DNA from: Taiwanofungus camphoratus | Lineage: Eukaryota; Basidiomycota; Agaricomycetes; Polyporales; Taiwanofungaceae | Direction: 5' to 3' | NCBI GenBank assembly: GCA_003999685.1 | Contig: CP021230.1 | Location: 1,116,001 to 1,180,000 of the forward strand | Length of the DNA stretch: 64,000 bases | Part shown: positions 11,503 through 23,397 of the stretch, piece after piece | How positions within the stretch are numbered: the stretch's first letter is position 1 | How the letters are laid out: each line of letters begins with the position of its first letter | Notes under the pieces: generated by a model | Database searches by the model: none | The model's input: only the letters and a program-made list of their open reading frames with translations | Told to the model about the DNA's origin: nothing | Program-made: the position numbers and the translations under genes

Positions 11503-13029
11503 TGATACGACCTAGAGAGTCCTGAATGGAGGGATGAACCTAGAGAGTAGGTCCGACGTGTCCTAATAAGAAGGGAGAGCTAAAGCGATGCAGTACCTAG
11601 AGAAGATACCAAAGAAAAAGGTGAGTAAGTGGACACGACAGAGAAACTACCTAGACCACAGTCAGAGGTCTAAAAGTCTAGTGTGTGCAGAGGAGTAAGG
11701 AGCCAATGAATCCTGCATGACAGGATCTTGTGCTGAGGTGCAGACAGTCTCAAGGAGGTAGGAACGTGGTCTTCTAATCCAATGGCAGCAGGCTGGTCAG
11801 ATGCTGGCCAGGTGCAAAGGAGTTGAAGAAAACTGATAGCGAACCGATGGTAAATCAAGGACCGAAGGATAAGCCAAAAACCGATGTAATCAGGAGAGGG
11901 GATACTGCTGAGGGCTGCTGGCATAGGAATGGGACGTAGAGCTGGCGTAGCCAATAACTGATAGACTGAACTGTACACAACACGTGCCTACGGGGTATAA
12001 TGAGGGCAAAGACACGCCGAATGAGGAGAAGGAGGGGGGCTGGTTACTCAGACCGAAGTTACTCCAACTTTGAGAATGTAGGATGTAGAGGACATAGAAC
12101 TGCTGTGATATACGATATAATAGGACTGCTGGCTGACGAAATGCGTAGATACAATGGAGGGAAACCTTGTCAGACTGTAGGGAAGCCTTAGAGCAGGGGA
12201 AGCCCTAATCTGAACTCTGGGGGACAAGTCTGTAGATTCTGTGAGACAAGACAGGAGCACGTATCTTCTCTCCCATCTGGTAGATACAGGAGACTACATA
12301 AGGGGTCCGTGGTGTCAAAGTATCTTATGCAAAATAAAACCAAAGAAACCAAAAACAAACTGAAAATCGTAAAATCTAGAATCCGATCAGCGTACCATAT
12401 GGGGAACTAAACTGAAGTAGGACATGAAACAGGGACTCTGAATGCAGTAGAAAGGTTACTGGGGAATGGCACAGGGTGAGGGATGCTTATCTAGAGATCA
12501 TCATATGGAAGATGGGCTATCTAACCAGACCTTGAGAGGAACAGGGACCTAGGAGTGCTAAACCATCAAGCCGATGCATAGGGGGTCTAGGCACTACCAA
12601 GGGATCATATGGACATCATGTACAAGAGGCTGGGACTCTGGACCAAGGGACCAAGAACCAGAACCGAGGACTGAAGACCGATAATCGAAGGACTGGGGAT
12701 TGAGGATCAAAAACTGAAAACCAAAGGACTTTTGCTCAGTTTTCCTTGGCCAATAAGAAGGACTTGGAGCGTAAGAGGGATGCTAGGATGAGCTGAAGGA
12801 GTGTGTTACAGAGTATGAGGGACTGCTCTGTGGGATAGAAGTGCGCTGTAGAACTTCTGATATCCGAAGTCTGAATAATGATGTTTTGGTGCACTGACTG
12901 GGATTCTCAGGTGGCATTATGATGCACGGACAGTGGGTCTTTGTCCTGATGATCTGTAGAGTAGTCCAGAGGTGCATAGAAAACCGAAAATGGTTGCTTT
13001 TAGGGTGCAGAGGCATACCAGACCTATTA
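11503..13029 (-). mobile_element. C-family LTR #2, inverted
   Basis: A minus-strand C LTR of 1,527 bp, from TGATACGACC to AGACCTATTA (the expected GGACCTATCA with two transitions). With LTR #1 it forms an inverted pair whose tips are 217 bp apart. I found no matching target duplication at its ends. The interior near 12720-13000 differs somewhat from copies #4 and #5. Confidence 0.7.
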
Positions 13030-13228
13030 GCACACAGAGGGAACAGTGCATCAGAACATCAGACCAGAACTTGATGGAGTGGCTGTGGCGTGTTTTGAAG
13101 CTATCAGATGGTCTTGCAGTGGCTTCTCAGGCTGTATTGGATGCATTGAGTGGCATCAAGGATATGACTAAGGTCCTAGGATTGAGTGAGAGCGCTCTGC
13201 AGGGCCTAAAAGGGCCTGGCACCTATCA
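13030..13228 (-). mobile_element. A-family LTR fragment
   Basis: The last 199 bp of a minus-strand A LTR, ending GGCACCTATCA, wedged between two C LTR pieces. CpG sites seen in element A are mostly TpG or CpA here. Confidence 0.65.
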
Positions 13229-13452
13229 TCAGTTTGCTTTCAGTTTCTTCAGTTTTATTTTGCATAAGATACTTTGACACCACAGACCCCTTATGTAGTC
13301 TCTTGTATCTATTAAATGGCAGAGAAGATACGCACTCTCATCTTGTCTCTGAAAATCTACTGACTTGTCCCCCAGAGTTCAGATTTGGGTTTCTCCTGCT
13401 TTAAGGTCTTTCAACAGTCTGACAAGGTTCTCCTCTATCGTCTCTACATATA

Positions 13453-13665
13453 CAGTGACTCACAAAACCATTGCAATGTTTGTCACTTTCTGACTGTTTG
13501 GCCTATATCTCAGCAACAAGATATACAATAGCTTCAAATGTTAAACCATTAGAAAGCCCTACATCATGGCTTTCCAATGTGGTATCTATTATAAAAAGCA
13601 GACAAGTATATGTGAAGTTATCTATCATTCTTTCAAAGAGTTCATTGCAATGGTTTTGTTGCTGA
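13453..13665 (+). repeat. Long terminal inverted repeat of the Tc1/mariner element, left arm
   Basis: About 213 bp matches 14857-15069 in reverse complement with a handful of substitutions. This is long for a Tc1-like element, where repeats are often a few tens of bases. Confidence 0.8.
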
Positions 13666-13791
13666 CATTTTGCAGATCAAATATTGATAGACAGTGGCAG
13701 GACATCATGCTTGCTAGGCTTGAATATTTTTGTGCAAGTCATGTGACCTTAAAAGAAGTTCAATGTAGCACAAACAAGCAATAATATCAAA

Positions 13792-14828
13792 TTGAACCAC
13801 ACTTTCATTATTATGAAATCCCTCTCTACAGACATTACCAATCAAATTCTTTCTCTGCTTGATTTAGGTCAATCTGCTCATCAAATATCCAGCTTTACTG
13901 GTGTACATTATAGTACTATCACCAAGATATGCTCTAGACTTTATCCTACCCTTCTCAAGTTCTTTGGTGGCCACTTAGCCAAGCTTTCCTTCACTGATAT
14001 TTGTTATGCTATTCACTTAATTAGCACTGAAAAGGCTGAAAGTGCTGTTCAAGTGTCTAAAACACTTCAGGATATTAAGAACACACCTATATCCCCACAG
14101 ACCATTCATCATTCTCTGAGAAAAACAGGTATGAAGGCTGTGGTGAAGAAGAAATGACCACTACTATCAAAACATCATCAGAAGGAGAGGTTGAACTTTG
14201 CTGTGAGTCATCAGCACTGGACTGTGGATGATAGAAAGAAGGTTATATGGTCTGATGAGACCAAAATCAATCACCTGGGGTCAGATCGAAGGAAATGGGC
14301 ATAGAAAAAGCTAGGAGAGGGTCTTAGTATCAGGCTGGTGGAGGAAACAGTCAAGTTTGATGGAGAAAGTGTCATGGTATGGGGCTGTATGACTTGGGAA
14401 AAAGTTGGATTGGCATGCAAGATTGATGGGAGGATGGATGCAGACCTTTATATTAGCATCTTGAAGGATGAACTTCAAGGATCACTTGATTACTATGGTC
14501 TAACCCCTTAAAATGTCATCTTCCAGCAAGACAACAACCCCAAGCACACTAGCAAAAAGGCTAAAAGGTGGTTTCAGGACCATGATTTTAATGTCATGGC
14601 ATGGCCAGCTCAGTCTCCTGACCTCAATCCTATTGAGCGCCTTTGGCAACACTTGAAAACAAGGCTTGCAGAGTATGAAAAGCCTTCAAGTGGGATTTGG
14701 AGCCTTAGGAGTGTGTGGAGAAGGAATGGGATGCAATTGGTGCTTCTGTGTGTCAAAATTTGATAGAAAGTATGTTTAGAAGGGTAGAGGCTGTGATAAA
14801 GGCAAAAGAAGGATATATTAAGTACTAG
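13792..14828 (+). pseudogene. Tc1-like transposase, dead
   Basis: The N-terminus has a helix-turn-helix look (QILSLLDLGQSAHQIS, about 13840-13890). The DDE core follows: VIWSDETK near 14245, IFQQDNNPKHT near 14520 and SPDLNPIERLW about 34 residues later, fitting DD34E. Stops interrupt it: TGA at 14155-14157, TAG near 14303 where WAW is expected, and TAA near 14509. A frameshift lies near 14695, after which the family's C-terminal end (RVEAVIKAKEGY) continues in another frame up to the TAG at 14826-14828. It cannot be functional in this copy. Confidence 0.85.
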
Positions 14829-14856
14829 TCATTTGTATTTTCTATTCCATATTATG

Positions 14857-15069
14857 CTAGCAACAAAACTGTTGCAATGAACTCTCTGAAAGAATGATAG
14901 ATAACTTCCCATATACTTGTCCATTTTTTATGATAGATACCATGTTAGAAAGCCATGATGCAGGGCTTTCTAATGGTTTAACATTTGAAGCTATCACATA
15001 TCTGGTTGCTGAGATATAGGTCAAACAGTCAGAAAGTGACAAACATTGCAATGGTTTTGTGAGTCACTG
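14857..15069 (-). repeat. Long terminal inverted repeat of the Tc1/mariner element, right arm
   Basis: Reverse complement of 13453-13665 with few differences; ends at the TA duplication. Confidence 0.8.
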
Positions 15070-15681
15070 TATTCTCAGCCAGCAGCCAGTACTACATCCC
15101 CCTACATCCTACATTTTTGAAGTTGGAGTGACTTTGGTCTGAGCATTCAGCAGTTCTCTCCTCTCCCCATTCGGTGTGCCTCTGCCCTTGTTATACCCTA
15201 TAGGCACACATTGTGCCCAGTTTAGCCAGTCAGTTATTGCCTATGTCAGATCCACTCTCCATTTTTATGTCAGTATCCCCTAGCAGCATCCCCTCTCCTG
15301 ACTAAATCAGTTTTTGGTTATTCATCAGTTTTTGGCTTATTATCGGTTTGCCCTCAGTTCCCTTCAACCCCTTTGCACTTGGCCAGTAGTCTACCAGCCC
15401 ACTGCTTTAGGACTAGAAGACTCCACTCTCACCTTCCTGGAACTATCTGCACTTCAGCACAAGATTCTGTCATGCAGGACTCATTGGCCCTTACTCCCTT
15501 GCACACATTTGACTTCTAGGGCCCTGATTGTGGTCTAGGTGGTTTCTCTGTTGTGTCCATTTGCTCATCATTCTCTTTGGTATCCCCCTTAGACACTACA
15601 TCACTCTACCTCTCCTATTTTCAGACACATTGGATCTACTTCCTAGATTCATCCCTTTTCAGGACTCCCTAGGTCATATCA

Positions 15682-16521
15682 TTGTGCACTTGTAACCTTA
15701 GTTTAGCCTGGCTAGACAATTGATCTTGTTTGCTTGTTATCTTTCAAAGTGCAGGACAGCTTTCACTTGACCCTTGACTACAAAGACAAGGTCACACTTT
15801 AACTAGAGAGTTAAACTAATAAATAAACAAAGTGAAGGTTGATAGGCAATACAAAAGATCACTTTCTAACAGGTCAGTCAATAATGGAAGTGGTATGACT
15901 ATCTGTAAATATAAGTTATTGGGCTGTATTAGCAATTATAATGGTAAAGGGGAATGTGTAAGTGGAGCCCAATATGAGTCAGAGTCTATAAGTGTGCAAA
16001 GTGAGAGATAAGCATGTATATGTAAGGGTAACTGTTAGAGAAAACAAATAAATTGTTTTAATCTGTTTTTATTTTTAATATGGGTCCTGGTGACAGATGA
16101 CAATTGTATGCTTGCATGATAAAGCTATACAAGTCTGACAAATCAGTACAAAAGCTTTTATTGTTGACTAAGTTGACAAGTCTAGCAGCAATAAGCAAGG
16201 TGTATCTGTTTTTAACTACAGGTATAAGATTGATTATAAGGTCTATAAATATTGTATATTTTATAGCCCTTATAAGGCCTTGCAATATCTTACCAGACCC
16301 ATATTATTGTGGCATCATTTCTCAATAACAGCATTCTGATGATCTTATGGAAGGATTCTGCAAATGTATATTGTCTAGAATTTCTAAATGTCAACTCAAT
16401 GTCCTTTCTCAGTGATGCAAATTTCACTTAATTTATCATACAACTCAAATAGACCAGGGTTGAGCAACTAGCCACTGAGAGTCAGGCTTATATACAAAAA
16501 AACCCTATTAGCAGTGCACTT
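15682..16521. other. AT-rich, CpG-poor decayed DNA with a G-type LTR relic
   Basis: I see no gene. About 15880-16005 is a strongly degraded piece of the G LTR (compare GGAATGTGTAAG and CAATATGAGTCAGAGTC with 17339-17375). The rest is AT-rich sequence I do not recognise, possibly older transposon remains. Confidence 0.55.
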
Positions 16522-16985
16522 CTCATCATCCAGTGATAAGTTTAAAAGCCCTCTAGACTTTGAATCACAATTTTAGCAATCTTTTAATCTCTCACCAGTA
16601 AGTCTATAGGACCTTAAAAGCATACAACAATTAGAATATCATCTTAAAGCAACTCTAACATTTTAAACACCACTAAAGTTTGCTGTGAACATTTGTGATG
16701 ATTTTTAACATTTGCTATAAAGTTTTAAATTTACACTACAGCAATTAGAATTCTTTTGAGCATCTCACACTATTTTATCTCATTCAGTTCTCTCATTCTA
16801 TGTCATCTATTGGTCTCTTATCTTAGAAATCTTCAGCTAATCTCTTTGATCACTGCATTGACCACAAATACATATGTTCAAAAACCTCTGAAAAGGTTTA
16901 AACTCTAAAATATAAACTTTAGATGATCTTGTACAGCTTTAGTGTCTCAGCTCAGTATTATAAGATCTTTTCACAATATGCCCAT

Positions 16986-17539
16986 TGATACAAACTGGTA
17001 TCAACGACCGGAAAGCCTCGAACGTGAGGACCTGGCTACTAGAGATAGTAGTGAGGCTTTATGGACACTGCGTATGTCCTCCTGGGCGAAGTCGATAGAG
17101 TCGAGCGAGTACTCAGGTACGAAGCGAGAGGTCGCAAGATACGAGTATAAGATTGCTAGTGATTACTAGCTACTTGGTAACCAGATCGAACTTAAGGTCC
17201 GACCTACAAAGTACAGGGCCTTATATACGTATTCTACTCTGCGCACGGACCATGGCACGTGGTCTAGGAATCAGCATGAGTAAGCGTAAGTAAGGCGGTA
17301 TGAGTCATCGGGCCGTATTAGCAATCAGTAAGCGTAAGACGGAATGTGTAAGCGGGGCCCGATATGAGTCAGAGTCCATGAGTAACCGGGGCCCGTCCGG
17401 GGCCCGTACCGTAAGCAGCGATGAGTCAGGACGCTGCGCGAAGAAGCTGGGCCTACCCGAGGCCCGTCCTAGAAGCGAAAGGTCATGGGACCGATCCGAG
17501 GTCCGACCGATAAGATATGCGATAAAAGAAATTGTATCA
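16986..17539 (-). repeat. 3' LTR of element G (minus-strand sense)
   Basis: 554 bp, apparently identical to 23499-24052. The adjoining 17540-17552 reads GGGGGGTAA on the minus strand directly next to the LTR and is the polypurine tract; E uses the same end. Confidence 0.93.
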
Positions 17540-17815
17540 TTACCCCCCTACTTATGATTGAACGCCTGGTCAATCAACTAAACTCCAATGGGGACCCGTC
17601 GAGTTTCTCCGAGTCGAACTTTTGACGACCGTCGACGAACTTGACGAACTTCCGAGGGCGAACTTGAAAAACTTCCCTGGAAGTGACGAGCGGGTGTTTC
17701 ACCGCGACCGATAAGGGATGACCCTTGAACCCATAGGGGATGACCCCTCCAACCGTGAGCATCCTTCCAGCTCGAACTTTTACAGTTTTACGACATGTCG
17801 GTCGTGCGTTGTAGT

Positions 17816-18070
17816 TTATCGACGTGCACGGTCGTTCCCTCGCAGTTTAACGACATGCAGGAACCACTCTGGATGGTATGGTGGTACCGGGTCGTAGGCG
17901 AATGCGTAATTGACGGCGGTGCATTCGCGCGTAAGGTGCCCAGGCGATGGGCGACTACAGCGGAGACATTTGTAGTCGGGGCACGTCCTGTGCGAGTGAC
18001 GAGTGCTACCACAGAGGTAGCATGGACCGTAGCGAGTGAACGAGGATGAAGGACCGTTTGACTGAGACAT
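17816..18070 (-). CDS. Element G post-pol ORF (ORF3): 84-residue double zinc-knuckle protein
   Basis: An ATG at 18070, 36 bp after the pol stop and in the same frame, opens an 84-residue ORF with two CCHC-type knuckles: C17-C20-H25-C30 (CX2CX4HX4C) and C35-C38-H45-C50 (CX2CX6HX4C). Such knuckles bind nucleic acid in Gag proteins, so a role in RNA or DNA binding is a reasonable guess. It is distinct from the knuckle in G gag. Larger ORFs with knuckles occupy the same place in D and E. It could also be a degenerate leftover of a longer protein, since it is short and lacks the N-terminal domain seen in D and E. How it would be translated is unclear: reinitiation or a spliced message are possible. 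Confidence 0.6.
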   Translation of the reverse strand: MSQSNGPSSSFTRYGPCYLCGSTRHSHRTCPDYKCLRCSRPSPGHLTRECTAVNYAFAYDPVPPYHPEWFLHVVKLRGNDRARR

Positions 18071-18106
18071 ACGAGCGACGAGTGGGGTGAAAAATGCGAC
18101 TTTTCT

Positions 18107-21100
18107 CTATCGTAAGTTCTTGCGCTGCTTATATGCGTTCAGCAGCTCGTCCGCAGTACCGGCTAAGTTCTCTTCCGGTTCCCATGAGTCATCGGCGGAT
18201 GAGTAACCTTTCCACCTTACTCGGTATTCTCGGCGATTCCTTCGGCGATTCTCACGATGTCCGACCAGAGCTTCGACTTCGTAGTTATCTTCCCCGCTGA
18301 TAAGCTCCGGTGGTGGTTCCGTGTAGTTGGGACCATGCGTGTCCGTCTCGGTGTATGGCGAAAGAAGTGCAGCGTGGAAAACAGGGTGCACTCGCCATGT
18401 CGTCGGGAGTTTCAGCTTGTAAGACACCGGTCCTAGAACATCCGCGATCTCGAAGGGTCCCTCGCGCTTGGGAGCCAACTTCCTCGTCGGGTATGGCAGC
18501 TTTAGATTCCGTGAGTCTAGCCATACCTTTTGTCCTTTGCGGAAACCCGTTCCTTTGGGTTTCACACGTCTTGCCAACACCGCCTGTGCTAGCTCCATTG
18601 CCGAGTGTGCGTCTTCCCGAATCTTCTGCAAGTTCCGCAGTCGATAAGCAGCGCCCGGTGTGTCCGATCCGGGGTGTACGACGGGAATCCCTCGAGGTTC
18701 ATAGCCCATCATGACCTTGAAGGGTGACGCCTTAATCGTTGAGTGCTCACGCGAGTTATGAGCGAATTGTGCTGAGCCCAGCAGCGACGACCAATTGTCC
18801 GGGTTGTTGCTCGTAAAGCATCGCAGGTAGATCTCCAGTTCCTGGTTGACTCGTTCCGTCTCTCCGTCCGTTTGAGGGTGGAACGCCGTGCTCATAGCCG
18901 ACTTGACTCCGGTCATGCGGCAGAGCTCCTGGAATACCTTTAATGCGAATTGTGGTCCCCGATCGCTAATGATCTTGTCCGGAAGACCAAACCACTTGTA
19001 CACTTCACGATATAATGCCTCGGCTGTTCCTGATGCGTCGATCGTTTTGTTGCATGGAATGAAAATTACCCCCTTCGTAAGGTCGTGGTCCACAACGACC
19101 AAAATTGAATCGTAGCCCTCCGAGATCGGCAAATCCGTAATGAAATCGCAGCAGAATGTACTGAACGGAGTGGCGTGCTGCGCGGATTTGATCGGGAGTA
19201 GGGCTGGTCGGGTGGGGTGCGTATTAACTTTCATTTGCTGGCAAGTGCCGCAACCTTTGACGTATCGTGTGACGAAGTCAGCCATTCCAGGCCACCAGTA
19301 GTCTCATCGAATAGACGAGAGGGTCTTCTGGATTCCAGGGTGGCCGGCGGAGAGGAGGTCGTGATAATTCGAGACCGTTTGTCGTCGTAGATCCTCGTCC
19401 AGGGGAATGTATACCCGATTATCGTAGAGGAGGTCTCCGTCTCGAATCGTCCAGTGGTCGTTTGAGCCATTTCGTGCATTGCGCATCCCTTCCGTGTACA
19501 CCGAGTCATTTACGCATGCTTCCGCGATGGAAGCCCTTAGACTCGTGTCGATTGCTGCCGCCCATACCTTGTCTGGTAGAAGGGTTACATCTTGGTTGTC
19601 TGATGAACCGTCGTCGTGGTCGGGGCGTCGGGAGAGCGCGTCGCTTTGCACCATTTGCGTGCCCGGGACATGAATTAACCTGTAATCGAATTCGGACAAG
19701 CGAAGAGCCCATCGTGCTTGTCTTCGATTCAGATTCCGTGCCGTTTTCCAGTACGTCAGATTCTTATGGTCGCTATAGATCGTGACTGGATACGGGCTTC
19801 CGATGAGAAGGTGACTCCATTCGTTGAGGCCTCTCATGACGCCCATGAGTTCCCGGTCATAGACGTCGTAATTTCGTTCCGCTGGTGTCATACTCTGTGA
19901 AATATAACCACACGGATGCCAATCGCCGTTGTCGTCCTTTTGCCTGAGGACGGCGCCCGTGGCGAACTTTGATGCATCCGTTTCCAACGCGAACGGCTTC
20001 TCTGGGTCGGGCATCTGTAGAACCGGTTGTTCCAGGAAAGCTTTCTTCAGTGCTTCGAAAGCTTCCTGTTGTTCATCGTCCCAATGCCATTTGACGTCTT
20101 TTCGCGTAAGCGAGACCAGAGGTTGGGCCAGATGCGAGAAGCGGTGTATGAACCGGCGGTAGAAGTTCCCAAATCCAATGAACGACCTAACCTCCCTGAG
20201 GTTCTTAGGTACCGGCCAGTCCCTGATGCCGGCTACCTTGACGGGGTCCATGGCGAGTTGTCCGGGTCTGATGATCATGCCCAGAAATTCGACTTCTTGC
20301 ACGTCGAATTTGCATTTTTCCGGTTTGAGATACAAGTCGTTATCTCGAAGTCGCTCGATAACTCGCCGTGTTCGCTTCTTATGCTCTTCAGGGTCCGTTG
20401 AGTAGATAAGGATGTCGTCCATATAGATTGCCAACCATCCTTCCTTGAGCATGTCCGCGAAGACCGTGTTCATCATCCGTTGGAACGTTGCCGGTGAGTT
20501 GCACATCCCGAAGAACATCACCTGGGGTTCGTAGAACGAGGGAGGTCCTTCCCCAGCTGCTGGGACGCCGAAAGCCGCTTTCCATTCGTCACCTTCCTTG
20601 ATGCGAAGGTTGTTGTATCCTTGACGAAGGTCCATCTTCGTGAAGATCGTGGCGTTATTGAGGCGTTCCAGAAGCTCCGTTACGAGGGGGAGAGGGTATC
20701 TGTCCTTGATCGTTCCCTCGTTGAGTTCCCTATAGTCCTGGCAAGGTCGGTATCCGCCGTCCTTCTTATCCACGAAGAAGAACGGACTTGCGAGTGGCGA
20801 TTTGGACGGTCGGATGTATCCCTTCTCTATATTCTCCTCGAGGAACTTGTCCAGTTCCGCTCGTTGATCCCGGTTGAGAGAATACGTCGACTGCTTGAAG
20901 TCCTTGAAATCTGGCTTGAGGTTTATCTCATGGTCGAACTCCGAGTGTCGTGGGAGTCTCGCTGCTTTGGCTTTGTCGAACACCGGGAGGAGGTCGTGGA
21001 GGTACTCAGGGACGAGTTCCGTGACCGGTTTCTCCTCTTTCAGCGCGTGTTCCTTGATAGCGAGTTCCGTAGATGTGGTGAGTCGGCCAATGTCGTGCTT

Positions 21101-22080
21101 GACCTGCCAGATAAGACCGTTTTCGAGACGACGATAGGATCCGTCGAGGGGGTACCTCTCCTCCGTAAGAGGTGCGTCTCGATATGCGGGGTGCGAATCT
21201 CGTCCATACGTCGTGATCCGATCGTCTCCTTCGATGAACGCTATGACTAGTTCATCGTCGTCGATCGTTTCCATCGCCTGATCCAGTGTGATACCGTTGA
21301 CCGATTCTTCTACCAGGGGTGCGACTGGGATGTCGCGGCGTGCTGTCTGCCTAGGTATGTCTGTCGTCGGCAAGACAGGAGACATGGTGTCGATTACCTC
21401 GAAGTCTCCTTCGTCCTCTACCTCCTCAATGGTGGGCTGCCATTGTTGCTTGAGGCGTTTGTTTCGTTCGGCGAGGAAAGCCGCTACCTGTGGACAAGGG
21501 GGTGCTGACCAGTCTACCTCATAGTCTAGCACGGGATCCAGGGCTTCTTCCTGTTCTCGTTCCGCTAGTTTCTTCAGCTCCAGTCGCGCTACTCGTTGCG
21601 CGATGATCCCCTTCTTCCACTCTCGAGATTCCTGTATGGTCATGCGGTGTTTCAGTTCCACACGACCCCCCTTCCAGTCGATACTGGGGTTCTCGAGTTT
21701 GAGCCATGTATGTCCGAAGATGACGTCTTCGTTTCCTATACTGGCCACGTATGCTTTGACAAACCGGGGCTCGTTCCCGATTTTGTACGATAGCAAGGCT
21801 CGCCTGTTAATGAGCGCTTGCTTGTTGGCAGTGCCGTCCACGTTGAACACCGGTATCGGGCGTGGTAGCGCCTCGGTCCGTAACTTGTGTTCCTTAACAA
21901 ATCGTGGATGCACGAATATTCCCGATGCGCCACTATCGATAAAAGCGCGGGCTTCGACGGCTTTTCATCCCACAGTAATCGGAATGTGCAAAGCTCTGTC
22001 ATTCCGGACTACAAGTACAACACGGGACAGTGAAATGGATACGGGCAGTGGTTGCGTCGGCTCACCCTGCCCCTTTAAAA
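18107..22080 (-). pseudogene. Element G pol (protease, RT, RNase H, integrase, chromodomain) with two TGA stops
   Basis: From the frameshift heptamer at 22078-22084 one continuous frame runs to 18107. Order: protease (FIDSGAS near 21950), reverse transcriptase (IYMDDILIY near 20415), RNase H (LETDASKFATGAVL near 19975), integrase zinc finger (GCGTCQQMK near 19240), DDE core (CCDFITDLP near 19140, ISDRGPQF near 18960, GETERVNQE near 18855) and chromodomain ([11 protein letters not shown] to SWEPEENL, about 18170-18280). TGA at 21965-21967 stands where Trp or Arg would be expected; TGA at 19304-19306 replaces CGA, since the related copy at 63560 reads RRDYWW. Both are single transitions in an otherwise well-kept protein. 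Readthrough cannot be excluded, but decay is simpler. Confidence 0.85.
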
Positions 22081-23397
22081 ATCCTCCGTTCCTAACTCCT
22101 CGAACATCGCCCTTTTCTCATCTGCTGAGAGCGTCTTGATGTACGAGCGGAAATCCATGGGGGATCGCGCCTCGGGTTCCTTCGAGGTACTCCTTTGGCC
22201 TGCTTTGGCCGTCTTCTTCGGACATTTGCGCACCGCATGTCCTCCCTTGTGGCAGTAGAAACATAGACGATTGTCCATGTGGTACTTCCTTTCTTTCTCG
22301 CTGAGGTTGCATCCGTCCTCCCACTTCTTGGTGAACGGTGTGGGACGTGGGGTAACGAGTGCGTCCACTTCCATGGGTTCGCCGTAGTCGACGTCGGCGG
22401 TAGCGGAGAGGGTTTGGTCGATCCCTCTGTAAACGGCGTCGAGGTGAAGAACGTCGGCGTACCACTTTTCCATGGAGTTGGGTCGTTCCGTGTTGGTGCG
22501 ACCTGCGAGTGTCGTATAGATCTGTCGGTCCAGACCTTTGATGAAGATCGCCCTCAGCGTGGGGTAATCGTTCTCGGTGCGTTGGCCTTGGAGGCTCGTG
22601 AAAGCATCCCGTAACTTGGCCTTCTCTGCCAGGAGTCGGAACCTCTCCACGTACATCTTTGTACTGACCCTGGTCTTCTTGTTTAGTTGCTTGGCCGGCA
22701 ACTCCATTAGCACCTGGTGAGCCCTCTGGACTCCTTCGTGCTCGGGGAACGCGAGTCGCAAGCTCGCCTTGAATACGTCCCAGCTAGCGTAGGGAGCATG
22801 CCCTCCCGCGGCCCGTTCGTAAAACGTATCGCGCCAGATACGTGCGTCCTGCCCTCCTTTCATGAGAGCGACTGTGTAAGCGATCTTTGCATCATCGCTT
22901 AACCCTTGATTGTTGGTGGCAGTGAGGTAGTGCTCCACCCGCTGGAGGAAACGCTTCAGATCTTCTCCTTGCCCGGTGAACGGCTCCGGTGCAGGAATGT
23001 CGAGCTTAAGGGGTCGACTCCCCTGTTGCTGTTGCGCCGCGAGATGCGCTATGAGCGCTTCAAGCTCCGCCCTGGTCATTGTTGCGATAGTAGCCATCGT
23101 GGTAGGGGTGGTAGGTGTTACGGGGGTGGAAGGAAGTGAGGGGAACGTGGGAGTGGTCGGGGTGGCTATCAACGGTGTCGAGGGTATCGACGCGGGAAAG
23201 AAACCAGCTGGGTCTCTTCCGTCTGGCGGAGGATTACGTCTGAAGTAGGAGGCTAATTTCTCCTGTGCTCGTTGATTCGAAATTGTCCCTGCCCACGCAA
23301 GTGGAGAGTTCGGGTAGATCGGATCGAGGTTCTGGTCAACGAAAGTCCAACGAAGACGATCGTACAGAAGCGGTGCGTCGTTTACTTGAGTTGGCAA
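22075..23397 (-). CDS. Element G gag, 440 residues
   Basis: An intact ORF from ATG at 23397. The N-terminal third has a Thr/Pro-rich low-complexity stretch (about residues 60-105). The middle carries a Ty3-type capsid (LDIPAPEPFTGQGEDLKRFL, then a helix-rich segment through about residue 300), and a CCHC knuckle (CFYCHKGGHAVRKC) lies near residue 380. The protein should form the particle and bind element RNA. It ends ELGTEDF-stop, and the last sense codons make the heptamer G GAT TTT, from which pol is reached in the -1 frame. I see no stop or frameshift, so this Gag may still be made. Confidence 0.9.
   Translation of the reverse strand: MPTQVNDAPLLYDRLRWTFVDQNLDPIYPNSPLAWAGTISNQRAQEKLASYFRRNPPPDGRDPAGFFPASIPSTPLIATPTTPTFPSLPSTPVTPTTPTTMATIATMTRAELEALIAHLAAQQQQGSRPLKLDIPAPEPFTGQGEDLKRFLQRVEHYLTATNNQGLSDDAKIAYTVALMKGGQDARIWRDTFYERAAGGHAPYASWDVFKASLRLAFPEHEGVQRAHQVLMELPAKQLNKKTRVSTKMYVERFRLLAEKAKLRDAFTSLQGQRTENDYPTLRAIFIKGLDRQIYTTLAGRTNTERPNSMEKWYADVLHLDAVYRGIDQTLSATADVDYGEPMEVDALVTPRPTPFTKKWEDGCNLSEKERKYHMDNRLCFYCHKGGHAVRKCPKKTAKAGQRSTSKEPEARSPMDFRSYIKTLSADEKRAMFEELGTEDF
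22078..22084 (-). promoter_or_regulatory. Candidate -1 ribosomal frameshift site, element G gag-pol
   Basis: On the minus strand, in the gag frame, the bases read G GAT TTT followed directly by the TAA gag stop. Slipping back one base gives GGA TTT TTA and enters the pol frame, which is open upstream of the protease. It resembles the G GAU UUA site of retroviral pro-pol junctions. Element D has the same heptamer in the same place. Confidence 0.6.

Larger units (their letters stand above)
13453..15069 (+). mobile_element. Tc1/mariner-type DNA transposon, inactive
   Basis: A 1,617-bp element bounded by inverted repeats that start CAGTGACTCAC, flanked on both sides by TA (13451-13452, 15070-15071), the diagnostic target duplication. 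The undisrupted site is seen in C LTR #4 near 46160. It encodes one broken transposase. Confidence 0.9.
13229..15681 (+). mobile_element. C-family LTR #3, 5'-truncated and split by a Tc1/mariner element
   Basis: Plus-strand C sequence corresponding to the part of copy #4 from about 45956 onward, present at 13229-13450 and 15072-15681 and ending GTCATATCA. The first 700 bp of the LTR are missing. Confidence 0.7.
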
